55,504 nucleotides of DNA from an uncultured Marinoscillum sp. (GTDB lineage: Bacteria > Bacteroidota > Bacteroidia > Cytophagales > MED-G16), in the NCBI GenBank assembly GCA_902529805.1, contig CABZXU010000011.1, forward strand, positions 1 to 55,504. Reading direction: 5' to 3'. The notes below the pieces were generated by a model. That model saw nothing but the letters and a program-made list of their open reading frames with translations. It was not told the origin of the DNA and did not search any database. Shown here piece after piece: positions 1-8,650 of the stretch (positions are counted from its first letter, which is position 1; each line of letters opens with the position of its first letter). The position numbers and the translations under genes were made by a program.

Positions 1-637
1 TACATCAAATTTAGAATCTACAAATAATAAGCAAGCATCATGGAGAACGGATCCAAAAAAGTCAGGTAAAGCTGGTAGCATGGGTGATATAGGCACACAT
101 GCAGCAAATATGATAGAGTATGTAACAGGAAAAAAAATTATTAAACTTTTTTCTAAAGTAAATACTTTTGTTGATGGTAGAAAATTAGAAGATGATGGTA
201 ATGTACTTATATCTTTAGAAAATAATATTGAAGGAAATTTAATGACGAGCCAAATTGCAACTGGAGAAGAAAATGATCTAAAAATTAGAGTTTGGGGTGA
301 CAATGGAGGTATTGAATGGAAACATTCCTCGCCTAATTCCTTATTAGTTAAACTAAATGGAAGTCCAAATCAAGTATATAGAGCAGGTGTTGATAATTCT
401 TATTTATCTGACTTTTCATTAGCTAATTGTAGAACACCATCAGGACACCCTGAAGGTTTTATAGAAGCTTTTGCAAATATTTATAGAAACTTTGCTTTTT
501 CAGTAATAAATTATAATAATAATAGAAAAGATAGTTATAAATATGATTACCCAACAGTTCATGATGGTTATAGAGGAATGAAATTTATTGATGCAGTAAT
601 TGAATCATCAAAGAAAAATAAATGGATAAAGTTATAA
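1..637 (+). CDS. Gfo/Idh/MocA family oxidoreductase, 5' end beyond window (C-terminal part)
   Basis: This is the C-terminal substrate-binding domain of an NAD(P)-dependent sugar or inositol dehydrogenase-like protein. The frame is open from base 2, so the gene runs in from the left and the first ATG at 80 is internal. The segment around ASWRTDP, then GDIGTH (about residues 28-33 of the visible part), is the hallmark of this domain. Further on, DDGNVL, GEENDLKIRVWG and GHPEGFIEAFANIYRN match the large Bacteroidota subfamily of about 380 residues. The nucleotide-binding Rossmann half is not in the window here. It sits one base upstream of a sugar isomerase-like gene, a common pairing in sugar catabolism. 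Substrate is unknown. A matching N-terminal half of the same subfamily lies at 13956-14516 on the other strand. Confidence 0.9.
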   Translation, partial: TSNLESTNNKQASWRTDPKKSGKAGSMGDIGTHAANMIEYVTGKKIIKLFSKVNTFVDGRKLEDDGNVLISLENNIEGNLMTSQIATGEENDLKIRVWGDNGGIEWKHSSPNSLLVKLNGSPNQVYRAGVDNSYLSDFSLANCRTPSGHPEGFIEAFANIYRNFAFSVINYNNNRKDSYKYDYPTVHDGYRGMKFIDAVIESSKKNKWIKL

Positions 638-638
638 T

Positions 639-1694
639 ATGAAAACAATTAAAGGACCTGCGATTTTTTTAGCTCAATTTATGGGTGATAAGCCTCCTTT
701 CAATGATATTGAAAGTATTTGCAAATGGACTTCGGAATTAGGTTATAAAGGTATTCAAATTCCAACTTGGGATGAAAGATGTATTGACTTAAAAAAAGTT
801 GCAGAAAGTAAAGATTATGCTGATGAATATAAATCTAAAATTAATTCTAGTGGAATTGAAATTACTGAATTAAGCACTCATCTACAAGGTCAACTAGTTG
901 CTGTAAATCCTACTTATAATAAAATGTTTGATGGTTTTGCCCCAAAAAAATTTAGGAATAATCCCAAAAAAAGAACACAATGGGCTATAAATCAATTATT
1001 GTTAGCAGCAAAAGCAAGTAAAAACTTAGGAATAAAAGAACACGTAACTTTTTCAGGTTCGTTACTTTGGCCATATATATATCCATGGCCACAAAGACCT
1101 AAGGGTCTTGTTTCCACTGGATTTAAGGAATTAGCTAAAAGGTGGATTCCAATATTAAATGAATTTGATAATAATAACGTTGATTTGTGTTATGAAATTC
1201 ATCCCGGAGAAGATTTACATGATGGAATTACTTTTGAACGATTTTTAAACTCAACAAATAATCATTCAAGGGTAAATATGTTATATGATCCAAGTCATTT
1301 TATTTTACAAAATTTAAATTATCTGGATCATATTGATATTTATTATAAATATATAAAAATGTTTCATGTAAAAGATGCCGAATTTAATCCAAATGGAAAA
1401 GCAGGAATTTATGGAAGTTATTCTGATTGGATAGATAGACCTGGAAGATTTAGATCACTTGGGGATGGTCAAATTGATTTTAAATCTATTTTTTCAAAGT
1501 TGACTCAATATGGTTATGATGGTTGGGCAGTTTTAGAATGGGAATGTTGTATCAAAAATAATGAACAAGGGGCTAAAGAAGGAGCAAAATTTATCTCTGA
1601 TCATATTATTAATGTTACTGAAAAAGCCTTTGATGATTTTGCTGATTCTGGCTCAAATCAAGATGATATAAATAATATTTTAGATCTAAACTAG
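639..1694 (+). CDS. sugar phosphate isomerase/epimerase-like TIM-barrel protein
   Basis: This 351-residue protein of the xylose isomerase-like TIM-barrel family probably isomerises or epimerises a sugar or inositol derivative with a divalent metal. Putative metal ligands appear in the usual order: Glu in CYEIHPGED (about residue 186), Asp/His in YDPSHF (about 215), His/Asp in FHVKDAEF (about 241) and Glu in VLEWE (about 301). It has no signal peptide, so it should be cytoplasmic. It starts one base after the oxidoreductase stop, so the two are almost certainly co-transcribed and act on the same substrate. The last four bases overlap the end of the convergent MerR gene. Family assignment is firm; substrate cannot be read from sequence. 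Confidence 0.88.
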   Translation: MKTIKGPAIFLAQFMGDKPPFNDIESICKWTSELGYKGIQIPTWDERCIDLKKVAESKDYADEYKSKINSSGIEITELSTHLQGQLVAVNPTYNKMFDGFAPKKFRNNPKKRTQWAINQLLLAAKASKNLGIKEHVTFSGSLLWPYIYPWPQRPKGLVSTGFKELAKRWIPILNEFDNNNVDLCYEIHPGEDLHDGITFERFLNSTNNHSRVNMLYDPSHFILQNLNYLDHIDIYYKYIKMFHVKDAEFNPNGKAGIYGSYSDWIDRPGRFRSLGDGQIDFKSIFSKLTQYGYDGWAVLEWECCIKNNEQGAKEGAKFISDHIINVTEKAFDDFADSGSNQDDINNILDLN

Positions 1695-2023
1695 ATACGG
1701 TCTTTTAGGTTTTCTATTGATTTTTTTATTTTTATTAGAGATTCTAATATTTCATTTTGATTTGTATAATTATTTTTACTTTCTATTATAGAATTTGCTC
1801 CTTTAATCGTATACCCTTTTCCTTTCACAAGGTTATAAATCTCATTTAATATCTTAATATCTTTCTTTGTATATTTTCTTTTTCCTTTCTTATTTTTTTT
1901 TGGATTTAATATTTCAAACTTTTCCTCCCAGAACCTAATTAAAGAAGTGTTTACATTTAAACTTTCAGCTACTTCTCCTATGTTAAAATATTTTTTATTT
2001 ATTTCTTTTTCAAAATATTTCAT
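1691..2023 (-). CDS. MerR family transcriptional regulator
   Basis: A 110-residue DNA-binding protein. Residues about 14-55 form the MerR winged helix: KYFNIGEVAESLNVNTSLI is the helix-turn-helix, RFWEEKF follows, and KRKYTKKDIKILNEI is the wing and next helix. The C-terminus is a short helical, Lys-rich dimerisation region with no Cys pair, so it is not a typical metal sensor. It lies nine bases after the M23 peptidase on the same strand, so the two are probably one transcript; this M23-MerR pairing next to alaS is familiar in Bacteroidota. What it regulates is unknown. Confidence 0.9.
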   Translation of the reverse strand: MKYFEKEINKKYFNIGEVAESLNVNTSLIRFWEEKFEILNPKKNKKGKRKYTKKDIKILNEIYNLVKGKGYTIKGANSIIESKNNYTNQNEILESLIKIKKSIENLKDRI

Positions 2024-2032
2024 TTAAAAAAA

Positions 2033-3019
2033 TTAAAATGTAGATCCAAGCGCCTGATTTTCAATTGAAGATAACCTTAAAACTTCTTCATATTCTGATG
2101 GTGAAAGTTCATTAAAAAAGTAGTGAACTGGGTTAACTTTCTTTCCGTTTTTTGATATTTCATAGTGTAAGTGAGGTGCAGTTGATCTACCTGAATTTCC
2201 ACTATATGCGATTAATTCACCTCTTTTAACTTTTTGTCCTCTTTTTACTAAATAATCATCTAAATGACCATAAAGAGTCATAAAGCCATTTCCGTGGTCT
2301 ATATATATATGTTTACCCAAACCTCCAAAACTTGATTTAACTCTTTTTACTACACCATCAGCTGTTGCATATATATCATTTCCTTTTTCTAGAGAAAAAT
2401 CAATGCCCCAATGCATTCTTTTAACTTTAAGGTAAGGATCTATTCTTCTACCAAATCCAGAAGAAATTCGTTTTAGATTTTTATTTGAGACTGGTTGAAT
2501 TGCCGGTATAGAAGCTAATAATTTTTCTTTATTGTTAGCAAGCTGAATAAGTTCATCATATGATCTTGTTTGTATATACATTTTTCTTTTAAGTTCATCG
2601 GATTTTTTATAAGTATCTAAAATAATATCTTCTCTTTTAAGATTACCCTCTATGAGATCTTTATATTTTTCAATTCCACCAACACCTGCTCTTCGGATTG
2701 ATGATGGTATAGGCTCAGCTTCAAATATTATTCTATAAACATTATCATCTCTTTGCTGAAGGTTAGAAAGCATTTTATTATTTAATTCAATTTCTTCATT
2801 AAGAATATCAAAGTGTGTTTTTAACTCTTCATTTTCTTTTTTTAGTGAAATTATTACTGGGGATTCAAAATATTTATCATATAACGAAATGATTAAAAAG
2901 CTACTAATAATTACAATAATAAAAAATTTTAAATAATTAAAAAACAACTCTTTTTTACTAAGCTTTACAACTTCATAAGTGCAAGTTTCTTTATTATAAT
3001 AATATTTTGTTTTTCTCAT
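2033..3019 (-). CDS. M23 family (LytM-type) metallopeptidase, membrane anchored
   Basis: A 328-residue inner-membrane-anchored peptidase probably acting on peptidoglycan crosslinks. One transmembrane segment (about residues 28-46) is followed by a coiled-coil-like stretch (about 55-90) and a C-terminal LytM domain (about 185-300). Zinc ligands are present: MHWGIDF gives the first His and Asp, and HLHYEI the last His; YGHLDDYL and APHLHYE are also conserved. All ligands are intact, so it looks catalytic rather than an EnvC-like activator. It is divergent from alaS across about 100 bases and is followed by the MerR gene. Confidence 0.92.
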   Translation of the reverse strand: MRKTKYYYNKETCTYEVVKLSKKELFFNYLKFFIIVIISSFLIISLYDKYFESPVIISLKKENEELKTHFDILNEEIELNNKMLSNLQQRDDNVYRIIFEAEPIPSSIRRAGVGGIEKYKDLIEGNLKREDIILDTYKKSDELKRKMYIQTRSYDELIQLANNKEKLLASIPAIQPVSNKNLKRISSGFGRRIDPYLKVKRMHWGIDFSLEKGNDIYATADGVVKRVKSSFGGLGKHIYIDHGNGFMTLYGHLDDYLVKRGQKVKRGELIAYSGNSGRSTAPHLHYEISKNGKKVNPVHYFFNELSPSEYEEVLRLSSIENQALGSTF

Positions 3020-3119
3020 TTAAAAGATAAAATTTCAACTAGATTTACGCTAAATCGCAATTTAATATTTATATTTTTAATTTTAAAGTTATTTAAATTA
3101 TAATAGTTATTAAAATATT

Positions 3120-5750
3120 ATGAAACTAGAAAAAATTAGAAGATTATTTTATGATTTTTTTAAATCAAAAGGACATAAAATAGTTGATTCAGCACCTATC
3201 GTAATAAAAAATGATAATACTTTAATGTTCACTAATGCCGGAATGAATCAGTTTAAAGATATTTTTTTAGGAAATAAACCTATTGAATTCAAAAAAATTG
3301 CTAATACACAAAAATGTCTTAGGGTAAGCGGTAAACATAATGATCTAGAAGAAGTTGGAATTGATCAATATCATCATACTATGTTTGAAATGTTAGGTAA
3401 TTGGTCATTTGGAGATTATTTTAAAAAAGAAGCAATTTCTATGGCATGGGAATTGTTAACAAAAGTTTATGATCTTGATGAAAAAAGATTATTTATAACA
3501 GTTTTTGGAGGAGATAAAAAAGATAAGCTAGAAAAAGATTTTGAATCTTTTGATATTTGGAATTCTATTGTTGAAAAAAGAAAAATTATTTTTGGTTCAA
3601 AAAAAGATAACTTTTGGGAAATGGGTGAAACTGGCCCATGTGGTCCATGTTCTGAGGTCCACATAGATTTAAGAACTGATGAAGAAATAAAAAAAGTTCC
3701 AACTAAATTGCTCGTAAATAAAGATCATCCTGAAGTAATTGAAATATGGAATTTAGTATTTATTCAATATAACAGAAAATCTAATGGAAACCTTGAAACC
3801 TTACCTTTAAAACATGTAGATACTGGAATGGGTTTAGAGAGATTATCAATGGCATTAAAGGGAATTAAATCTACTTATGAAATTGAAATTTTTAAATCAA
3901 TAATGGATGATATATCTAAAATTTCTCAAAAAAAATATGGCTCAAATGATAAATTTGATATTGCATTTAGAGTTATATCAGATCATATAAGAGCAGTAAC
4001 ATTTGCAATTTCAGATGGTGAAATTCCTTCAAATAATAAAGCAGGTTATGTTATAAGAAGAATTTTAAGAAGGGCTATAAGGTATGGGTTTTCTACTTTG
4101 AATATAAAAAAACCCTTTTTGTATAAACTAGTTAAAAATGTGATTCAAGAGTATAAAGAGGTATTTAAGAATTTAAATGATCAAAAATCATTTATAGAAA
4201 AGGTTATTTTGGAAGAAGAAAAATCATTTTTAAATACTCTTGAAAAAGGGTTATTAAGAATTAATGAAATTAAAAATAAATTTAAATCTTCGTCTAAGGT
4301 TTTGGATGGAAAAACTGTATTCGAATTATATGATACTTATGGTTTTCCATTTGATTTAACTGCCTTAATAGCTAATGAAAATAATTTTAAAATTGATAAG
4401 AAAGCTTTTGAGGTTGAATTAAATAAACAAAAAGATAGATCAAGAAATGTTTCAAAAACTTATATGGATGATTGGATTAGTATAAAAGAAATTAAAAAAA
4501 GTTCATTTATTGGTTACGATAAATTAAATTCCGAATCATTTATATCAAAATACAGAAAATTCAAAAAAGATAATAAGTTTTATTATCAGATAGTGTTTGA
4601 TAAAACTCCGTTTTATGGAGAATCAGGAGGTCAAGTAGGTGATACAGGTTTAATAAAGTCTGCCAATACTACAATATCAATAGTTGATACAATTAAGGAG
4701 AATAACCTTATTATTCATATTACAAAAAAAATTCCTGAAAATTTGAAAGAAAAATTTTCAATTTCTGTTGATTCAGAAAAAAGATTTTTAATATCTAATA
4801 ATCATACTGCAACTCATCTTCTTCATTCAGCATTAAGACAAATTCTTGGTGAACATGTTGTTCAAAAAGGCTCTTTAGTAAATGAAAAATACTTAAGGTT
4901 TGATTTTTCTCACTTTTCTAAAATTGAATTAAAGTCACTAACTGAAATTGAGTTTTTAGTAAACAAAAAGATTAGGGAGAATATAGATCTGGAATCTATA
5001 GAAGATATTTCTTTATCAAAAGCAAAAAAAATGGGAGCGATGTCTTTATTTGGTGAAAAATACGGTGAGAAAGTTAGAGTAGTTATTTTTGACAAAAAAT
5101 ATTCTATAGAATTGTGTGGAGGTACACATGCTAATTCAACTGGAAGGTTAGGAATGTTTAAAATTATATACGAATCTTCAGTTTCATCAGGGATCAGGCG
5201 AATTGAGGCTATAACATCATTTGAATTAGAAAAAAAGCTTAATTTAAATTATAATGAATTAAATGATATTAAGAAATTATTGAAAACAGAAAATCTTTTT
5301 GATACAATTAGTAATCTTTTATTAGAAAATAAAAAATTATCAAAAGTACAATCTAAATTCTTGGATAATGAAAACAAAATTTTAAAAAATAGTCTTCTAA
5401 AAAAGTTGAAACAAAAGGGCAAATTCAATTTAATTATATCACAATGTAAAATAGATTCAATGGATAGTTTAAAAAAGATATCTTATGAAATTAAAAATCA
5501 TATTAATAATTTAATTTTAGTATTAGCAGCAGATATATCCAATAGGCCATTTATCATTGTGATGATAGATGATGAAGTTAATAAATTAATTAAGGTTGAT
5601 GCTCGTGAAATTATTTTAAAACTTTCTAAAAATATTAATGGAAGTGGAGGAGGCCAATCTTTTTTTGCAACTGCTGGTGGAAAAAACTTATCTGGTTTAA
5701 AAAACGTAACTAAGGATGCTAACATAATATTTGACAAAATAATAGGTTGA
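3120..5750 (+). CDS. alaS: alanyl-tRNA synthetase
   Basis: Full-length (876 residues) class II synthetase charging tRNA-Ala in the cytoplasm. The N-terminal catalytic domain has FTNAGMNQFKDIFLG and GETGPCGPCSE. The editing domain carries the zinc-site HTATH (about residue 563) and CGGTHANSTG (about 665). The C-terminal DHHA1 domain ends with the Gly-rich GSGGGQSFFATAGG near residue 845. All domains are present and in order. The ATG is taken because the protein begins exactly with the expected conserved helix. The next gene starts seven bases after the stop. Confidence 0.98.
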   Translation: MKLEKIRRLFYDFFKSKGHKIVDSAPIVIKNDNTLMFTNAGMNQFKDIFLGNKPIEFKKIANTQKCLRVSGKHNDLEEVGIDQYHHTMFEMLGNWSFGDYFKKEAISMAWELLTKVYDLDEKRLFITVFGGDKKDKLEKDFESFDIWNSIVEKRKIIFGSKKDNFWEMGETGPCGPCSEVHIDLRTDEEIKKVPTKLLVNKDHPEVIEIWNLVFIQYNRKSNGNLETLPLKHVDTGMGLERLSMALKGIKSTYEIEIFKSIMDDISKISQKKYGSNDKFDIAFRVISDHIRAVTFAISDGEIPSNNKAGYVIRRILRRAIRYGFSTLNIKKPFLYKLVKNVIQEYKEVFKNLNDQKSFIEKVILEEEKSFLNTLEKGLLRINEIKNKFKSSSKVLDGKTVFELYDTYGFPFDLTALIANENNFKIDKKAFEVELNKQKDRSRNVSKTYMDDWISIKEIKKSSFIGYDKLNSESFISKYRKFKKDNKFYYQIVFDKTPFYGESGGQVGDTGLIKSANTTISIVDTIKENNLIIHITKKIPENLKEKFSISVDSEKRFLISNNHTATHLLHSALRQILGEHVVQKGSLVNEKYLRFDFSHFSKIELKSLTEIEFLVNKKIRENIDLESIEDISLSKAKKMGAMSLFGEKYGEKVRVVIFDKKYSIELCGGTHANSTGRLGMFKIIYESSVSSGIRRIEAITSFELEKKLNLNYNELNDIKKLLKTENLFDTISNLLLENKKLSKVQSKFLDNENKILKNSLLKKLKQKGKFNLIISQCKIDSMDSLKKISYEIKNHINNLILVLAADISNRPFIIVMIDDEVNKLIKVDAREIILKLSKNINGSGGGQSFFATAGGKNLSGLKNVTKDANIIFDKIIG

Positions 5751-5757
5751 TATTATA

Positions 5758-6840
5758 ATGAAATATCACATTTTTTTTCTCTTTTTAATTTTTTCTTGTT
5801 CAACTAAACGTGATATAAATAATTATTCTTTGAATATAGAATTTAAAAATTCTAACAATGAGGAAATAACTATTGAAAAAGTCAAATCTGACTATTCTAT
5901 TGAACTAATTAAATCTGATTTTTTAGATAATGATAATTATAAAATTGATTTATTAGTTAATGAACCAACTTTATATAGATTAAATATTGTTGGTAAAAAT
6001 TCCATTGATTTTGTATTAGAAAATAATGATGTTAACATTTCTATAGATGGAAATGATATATCAGTAATTGGATCAATTGGAACGGATAATCTTACTATAA
6101 TCAAAAAATATATAAATGATTATCAAGATGAAAGATATGAATTAAATAGAAGTTTTATTCAAGCAAGTAGGGATGATAATAAATTAGAGTTATTAAAAAT
6201 CAGGAATCAATCAGAGCAACTTGAAAATAATTTTATCAAAAATTTTAAAAAATTAATATGGAATATGGACAATTCAATAGCTACTTTTTTTGTATCTGAT
6301 TATTTATCAATTGATGATCATTTTAATTTTTGGGATAGCTTGATATTAAAGTATGAAAAAGATTTAGGATATACTTCTTATTATAAAGCATTAAATCAAA
6401 AATTTAATAGAATTAAAGTTTTATCAATAGGTCAGTATGCCCCTGAAATTAGCTTGAATGATCCTGATGAAAATCAATTAACGCTATCTTCATTTAGGGG
6501 GAAATACGTTTTGCTGGATTTTTGGGCTGCTTGGTGTAGACCGTGTAGAGTTGAAAACCCTAATATTGTAAAAATGTATAACAAATATAAAAATTATGGT
6601 TTTGAAGTTTATCAAGTTTCACTAGACAGAGATAAATCCACATGGATTAATGCTATCAATAAAGATGGTTTGAATGAACTAAATCATGTTTCAGATCTTA
6701 AGTTTTGGAAATCTGATGCGGCTATAACTTACAATATAAAATCAATACCTGCATCTTTTTTTATTGATCCTGATGGAAAAATTATAGCTAAGAATTTAAG
6801 AGGACCTAGGTTAGAAAAGAAACTATCTGAAATTTTTTAA
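5758..6840 (+). CDS. TlpA-like thioredoxin-fold lipoprotein with N-terminal DUF4369-like domain
   Basis: A 360-residue periplasmic disulfide/thiol protein. A lipobox ending FSCS (Cys about residue 14) predicts lipidation. Residues about 20-110 form a beta-rich domain resembling DUF4369. Residues about 220-360 are an AhpC/TSA-TlpA thioredoxin domain with the active site WCRPC (about 256-260) and the cis-Pro region SIPASFFIDPDG. The likely role is disulfide reduction or cytochrome maturation, but the partner is unknown. It follows alaS by seven bases, and its stop overlaps that of the convergent thioesterase by four bases. Confidence 0.88.
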   Translation: MKYHIFFLFLIFSCSTKRDINNYSLNIEFKNSNNEEITIEKVKSDYSIELIKSDFLDNDNYKIDLLVNEPTLYRLNIVGKNSIDFVLENNDVNISIDGNDISVIGSIGTDNLTIIKKYINDYQDERYELNRSFIQASRDDNKLELLKIRNQSEQLENNFIKNFKKLIWNMDNSIATFFVSDYLSIDDHFNFWDSLILKYEKDLGYTSYYKALNQKFNRIKVLSIGQYAPEISLNDPDENQLTLSSFRGKYVLLDFWAAWCRPCRVENPNIVKMYNKYKNYGFEVYQVSLDRDKSTWINAINKDGLNELNHVSDLKFWKSDAAITYNIKSIPASFFIDPDGKIIAKNLRGPRLEKKLSEIF

Positions 6841-7352
6841 TCAAAAATAGATTTTAATTCATCTGCATCTTTAGGCATCATCTTTCCAGCTAAAATTAGT
6901 CTTAATTGTCTTCTCCTTAACGCTCCATCGTATAATTTTTTATCTTCTGTAGTTTCAGCCTTAATCAAAGGAACTTTTGAAGGCTTGCCTTTAGAATCTA
7001 AGGCAACAAAGGTAAAAAAGGCAGTATTACTTTCAATTTTTTGATTTGTCTTATGATTTTCAGCATTAACGTCAATAAATATTTCCATTGATGAATTAAA
7101 ACATCTAGTTATTTTAGCTGTAAGAGTAACTATATCTCCTTTTTGAATTGGAGCCTTAAATGATATGTTATCAACCGATGCGGTTACAACTGTTTTATTG
7201 CAATGTTTATGAGCACAAATTGCAGCTGCAACATCCATCCAGTTCATTAATTTTCCACCAAATAAAGTATTAAGATTATTTGTGTCGTTTGGCATTACCA
7301 TTTCACTCATTGTAACAATAGAATCACTAATAGTTTTTATCTTATCTTTCAT
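6837..7352 (-). CDS. acyl-CoA thioesterase (hotdog fold, YciA-like)
   Basis: A 171-residue cytoplasmic hotdog-fold thioesterase expected to hydrolyse acyl-CoA to the free acid and CoA. The family core NTLFGGKLMNWMDVAAA (about residues 26-42) has the Asn and Asp of the active helix, followed by VTASVDNISFKAPIQKGD, the usual beta strand and turn. It is one 4HBT domain plus a C-terminal basic tail. It is a single gene, divergent from ribE and convergent with the TlpA-like gene. A TAAATTTG -7-like box lies 18-25 bases upstream. Confidence 0.92.
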   Translation of the reverse strand: MKDKIKTISDSIVTMSEMVMPNDTNNLNTLFGGKLMNWMDVAAAICAHKHCNKTVVTASVDNISFKAPIQKGDIVTLTAKITRCFNSSMEIFIDVNAENHKTNQKIESNTAFFTFVALDSKGKPSKVPLIKAETTEDKKLYDGALRRRQLRLILAGKMMPKDADELKSIFD

Positions 7353-7369
7353 TATTTTATTTTCTTATA

Positions 7370-7377
7370 CAAATTTA
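7370..7377 (-). promoter_or_regulatory. candidate Bacteroidota -7 box for the thioesterase gene
   Basis: Read on the minus strand this is TAAATTTG, an exact match to the Bacteroidota -7 consensus TAnnTTTG, 18 bases before the ATG. I see no well-spaced -33 TTG, and an AT-rich genome gives such matches by chance about once per kilobase per strand, so the call is tentative. Confidence 0.3.
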
Positions 7378-7382
7378 ACTTT

Positions 7383-7390
7383 TAAGTTTG
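7383..7390 (+). promoter_or_regulatory. candidate Bacteroidota -7 box for ribE
   Basis: The plus strand reads TAAGTTTG, matching TAnnTTTG, 36 bases before the ribE ATG. It lies in the 74-base divergent gap and nearly abuts the box assigned to the thioesterase. No clear -33 element is visible, and no FMN riboswitch fits the space. Confidence 0.3.
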
Positions 7391-7426
7391 CAAAGATTTA
7401 TTTTTTAATAAGTTTAATTTTTAAAT

Positions 7427-8023
7427 ATGTTTACTGGAATTATAGAATCATTGGGAATAGTTAAAAAGATTACAAAAAAAAAAAATAGTATTTTACTTAA
7501 TCTTGAAAGTGATATAAGTAATGATTTAAAAGTAAATCAAAGTTTATCTCATAATGGTGTTTGTTTAACAATTATTAACGTAATAAAAAACTCTCACGAA
7601 GTGATTTTGGTTGATGAAACCATAAAAAAATCTATATTTAAATCTATATCCATTGGGGACATAATTAATTTAGAAAGAAGTCTTTTAATTAATTCTAGAT
7701 TAGATGGTCATATAGTTCAAGGTCATGTAGATGAGATGATAAATTGTATTGATATTTTAGAAAATAAAGATGATTGGGTATTCACCTTCCAATTTTCAAA
7801 AGAAAATAAAAAACTTATTGTTGAAAAAGGAAGCGTTACAATCAACGGAGTAAGTTTAACTTGTTATAATGTAAGGGAAAATCAATTTTCAGTTTCAATT
7901 ATTCCTCACACCTTCAAAAAAACTAATTTTCAATTAATGAATATGGGGTATAATTATAATATAGAATACGATATCCTTGGAAAATATATAAATAAATTAA
8001 TCTCCAAGGATAGTATTAAGTGA
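7427..8023 (+). CDS. ribE: riboflavin synthase, alpha subunit
   Basis: A 198-residue enzyme converting two molecules of 6,7-dimethyl-8-ribityllumazine into riboflavin plus a pyrimidine. It has the two tandem lumazine-binding beta-barrels: the first begins with the invariant MFTGIIE and contains NGVCLTI, the second contains DGHIVQGHVD and NGVSLT. Length is normal and the start is fixed by MFTGII. An upstream in-frame extension is not needed. A GC-richer inverted repeat lies inside the last codons (7972-8012). Confidence 0.97.
   Translation: MFTGIIESLGIVKKITKKKNSILLNLESDISNDLKVNQSLSHNGVCLTIINVIKNSHEVILVDETIKKSIFKSISIGDIINLERSLLINSRLDGHIVQGHVDEMINCIDILENKDDWVFTFQFSKENKKLIVEKGSVTINGVSLTCYNVRENQFSVSIIPHTFKKTNFQLMNMGYNYNIEYDILGKYINKLISKDSIK
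7972..8012 (+). terminator. stem-loop within the ribE 3' end, possible bidirectional terminator
   Basis: TATCCTTGGA (7972-7981) and TCCAAGGATA (8003-8012) are perfect 10-base inverted repeats around a 21-base A/T-only-but-one loop. The arm is much GC-richer than its surroundings. It lies inside the last codons of ribE, between two convergent genes. No U-tract follows directly, so it may be a processing or mRNA 3'-end structure rather than a classical terminator. Confidence 0.4.
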
Positions 8024-8028
8024 TTGAA

Positions 8029-8592
8029 TCAATTAGAAGTAGTTAAGGATTCAACATGTTTTTTAAATGCTGGACGAATAGTACCTCTTAATATTGGCTT
8101 TACACCTTTATCCATTCTAACATCAAAATTTATATTTTTTGTGCCTTCAGGAACCGATAGAACATGATCATAAGTCAATCTATTTCTCCAAGGTTCATTA
8201 TCACCATGAATTCTTGGGTTTCCCCAAAGTTTGGCTGCCAATTTACTTTTTCTATTAACAACTCTAAAATCTACTAAACCTTGGTATTCCATATCATTAC
8301 CACAAGCAAATCCTTGACATTCAATAAGTTTATCTGTGTAATACATCTTGTGACCATTAGTGTTTTCAACAAACACCATACAATTCCAAATATCAGCTTT
8401 CTTTTTACTTTCAATAAATATAATTTCATAAGATACTTTTACTCCATCTCTCGTATCTACATGTACTTTGTTTTCTTCAGATCCAGTAAAACGAATTTCA
8501 TCACCATCTTGATTAGTTGTTACAACCTCTTGACAAAAAAGATTATTTTGAAAAATCAAGAAAAACATAAAAATCATACTAATTATTCTCAT
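8029..8592 (-). CDS. hypothetical secreted protein
   Basis: I do not recognise this 187-residue protein. Residues 1-20 are a signal peptide, with likely cleavage just before the Gln of FCQE, as in many Bacteroidota secreted proteins. The mature part is beta-rich and moderately charged, with three cysteines (WNCM, IECQ, FACG) that could form a disulfide. There is no lipobox or type IX sorting domain. It stands alone, convergent with ribE (five bases between stops) and 58 bases downstream of the SCO1-like gene. Real coding is supported by the signal peptide and the tight fit between neighbours. Confidence 0.7.
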   Translation of the reverse strand: MRIISMIFMFFLIFQNNLFCQEVVTTNQDGDEIRFTGSEENKVHVDTRDGVKVSYEIIFIESKKKADIWNCMVFVENTNGHKMYYTDKLIECQGFACGNDMEYQGLVDFRVVNRKSKLAAKLWGNPRIHGDNEPWRNRLTYDHVLSVPEGTKNINFDVRMDKGVKPILRGTIRPAFKKHVESLTTSN

Positions 8593-8650
8593 ATACTTTG
8601 AATTTAATTTTAAAGAATAAATATAATAATCTAATAATAGTTTTCAAAAG

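Noticed and set aside
5498-5737. 79-codon minus ORF inside alaS
   Set aside because: Antisense to the conserved C-terminal DHHA1 domain of AlaS.
7353-7426. FMN riboswitch before ribE
   Set aside because: The gap is only 74 bases, almost all A/T, without the conserved FMN aptamer elements.
8281-8601. 106-codon plus ORF opposite the 187-residue secreted protein
   Set aside because: The minus-strand frame has a convincing signal peptide and better composition; this one is rich in Ile, Phe and Asn without structure.
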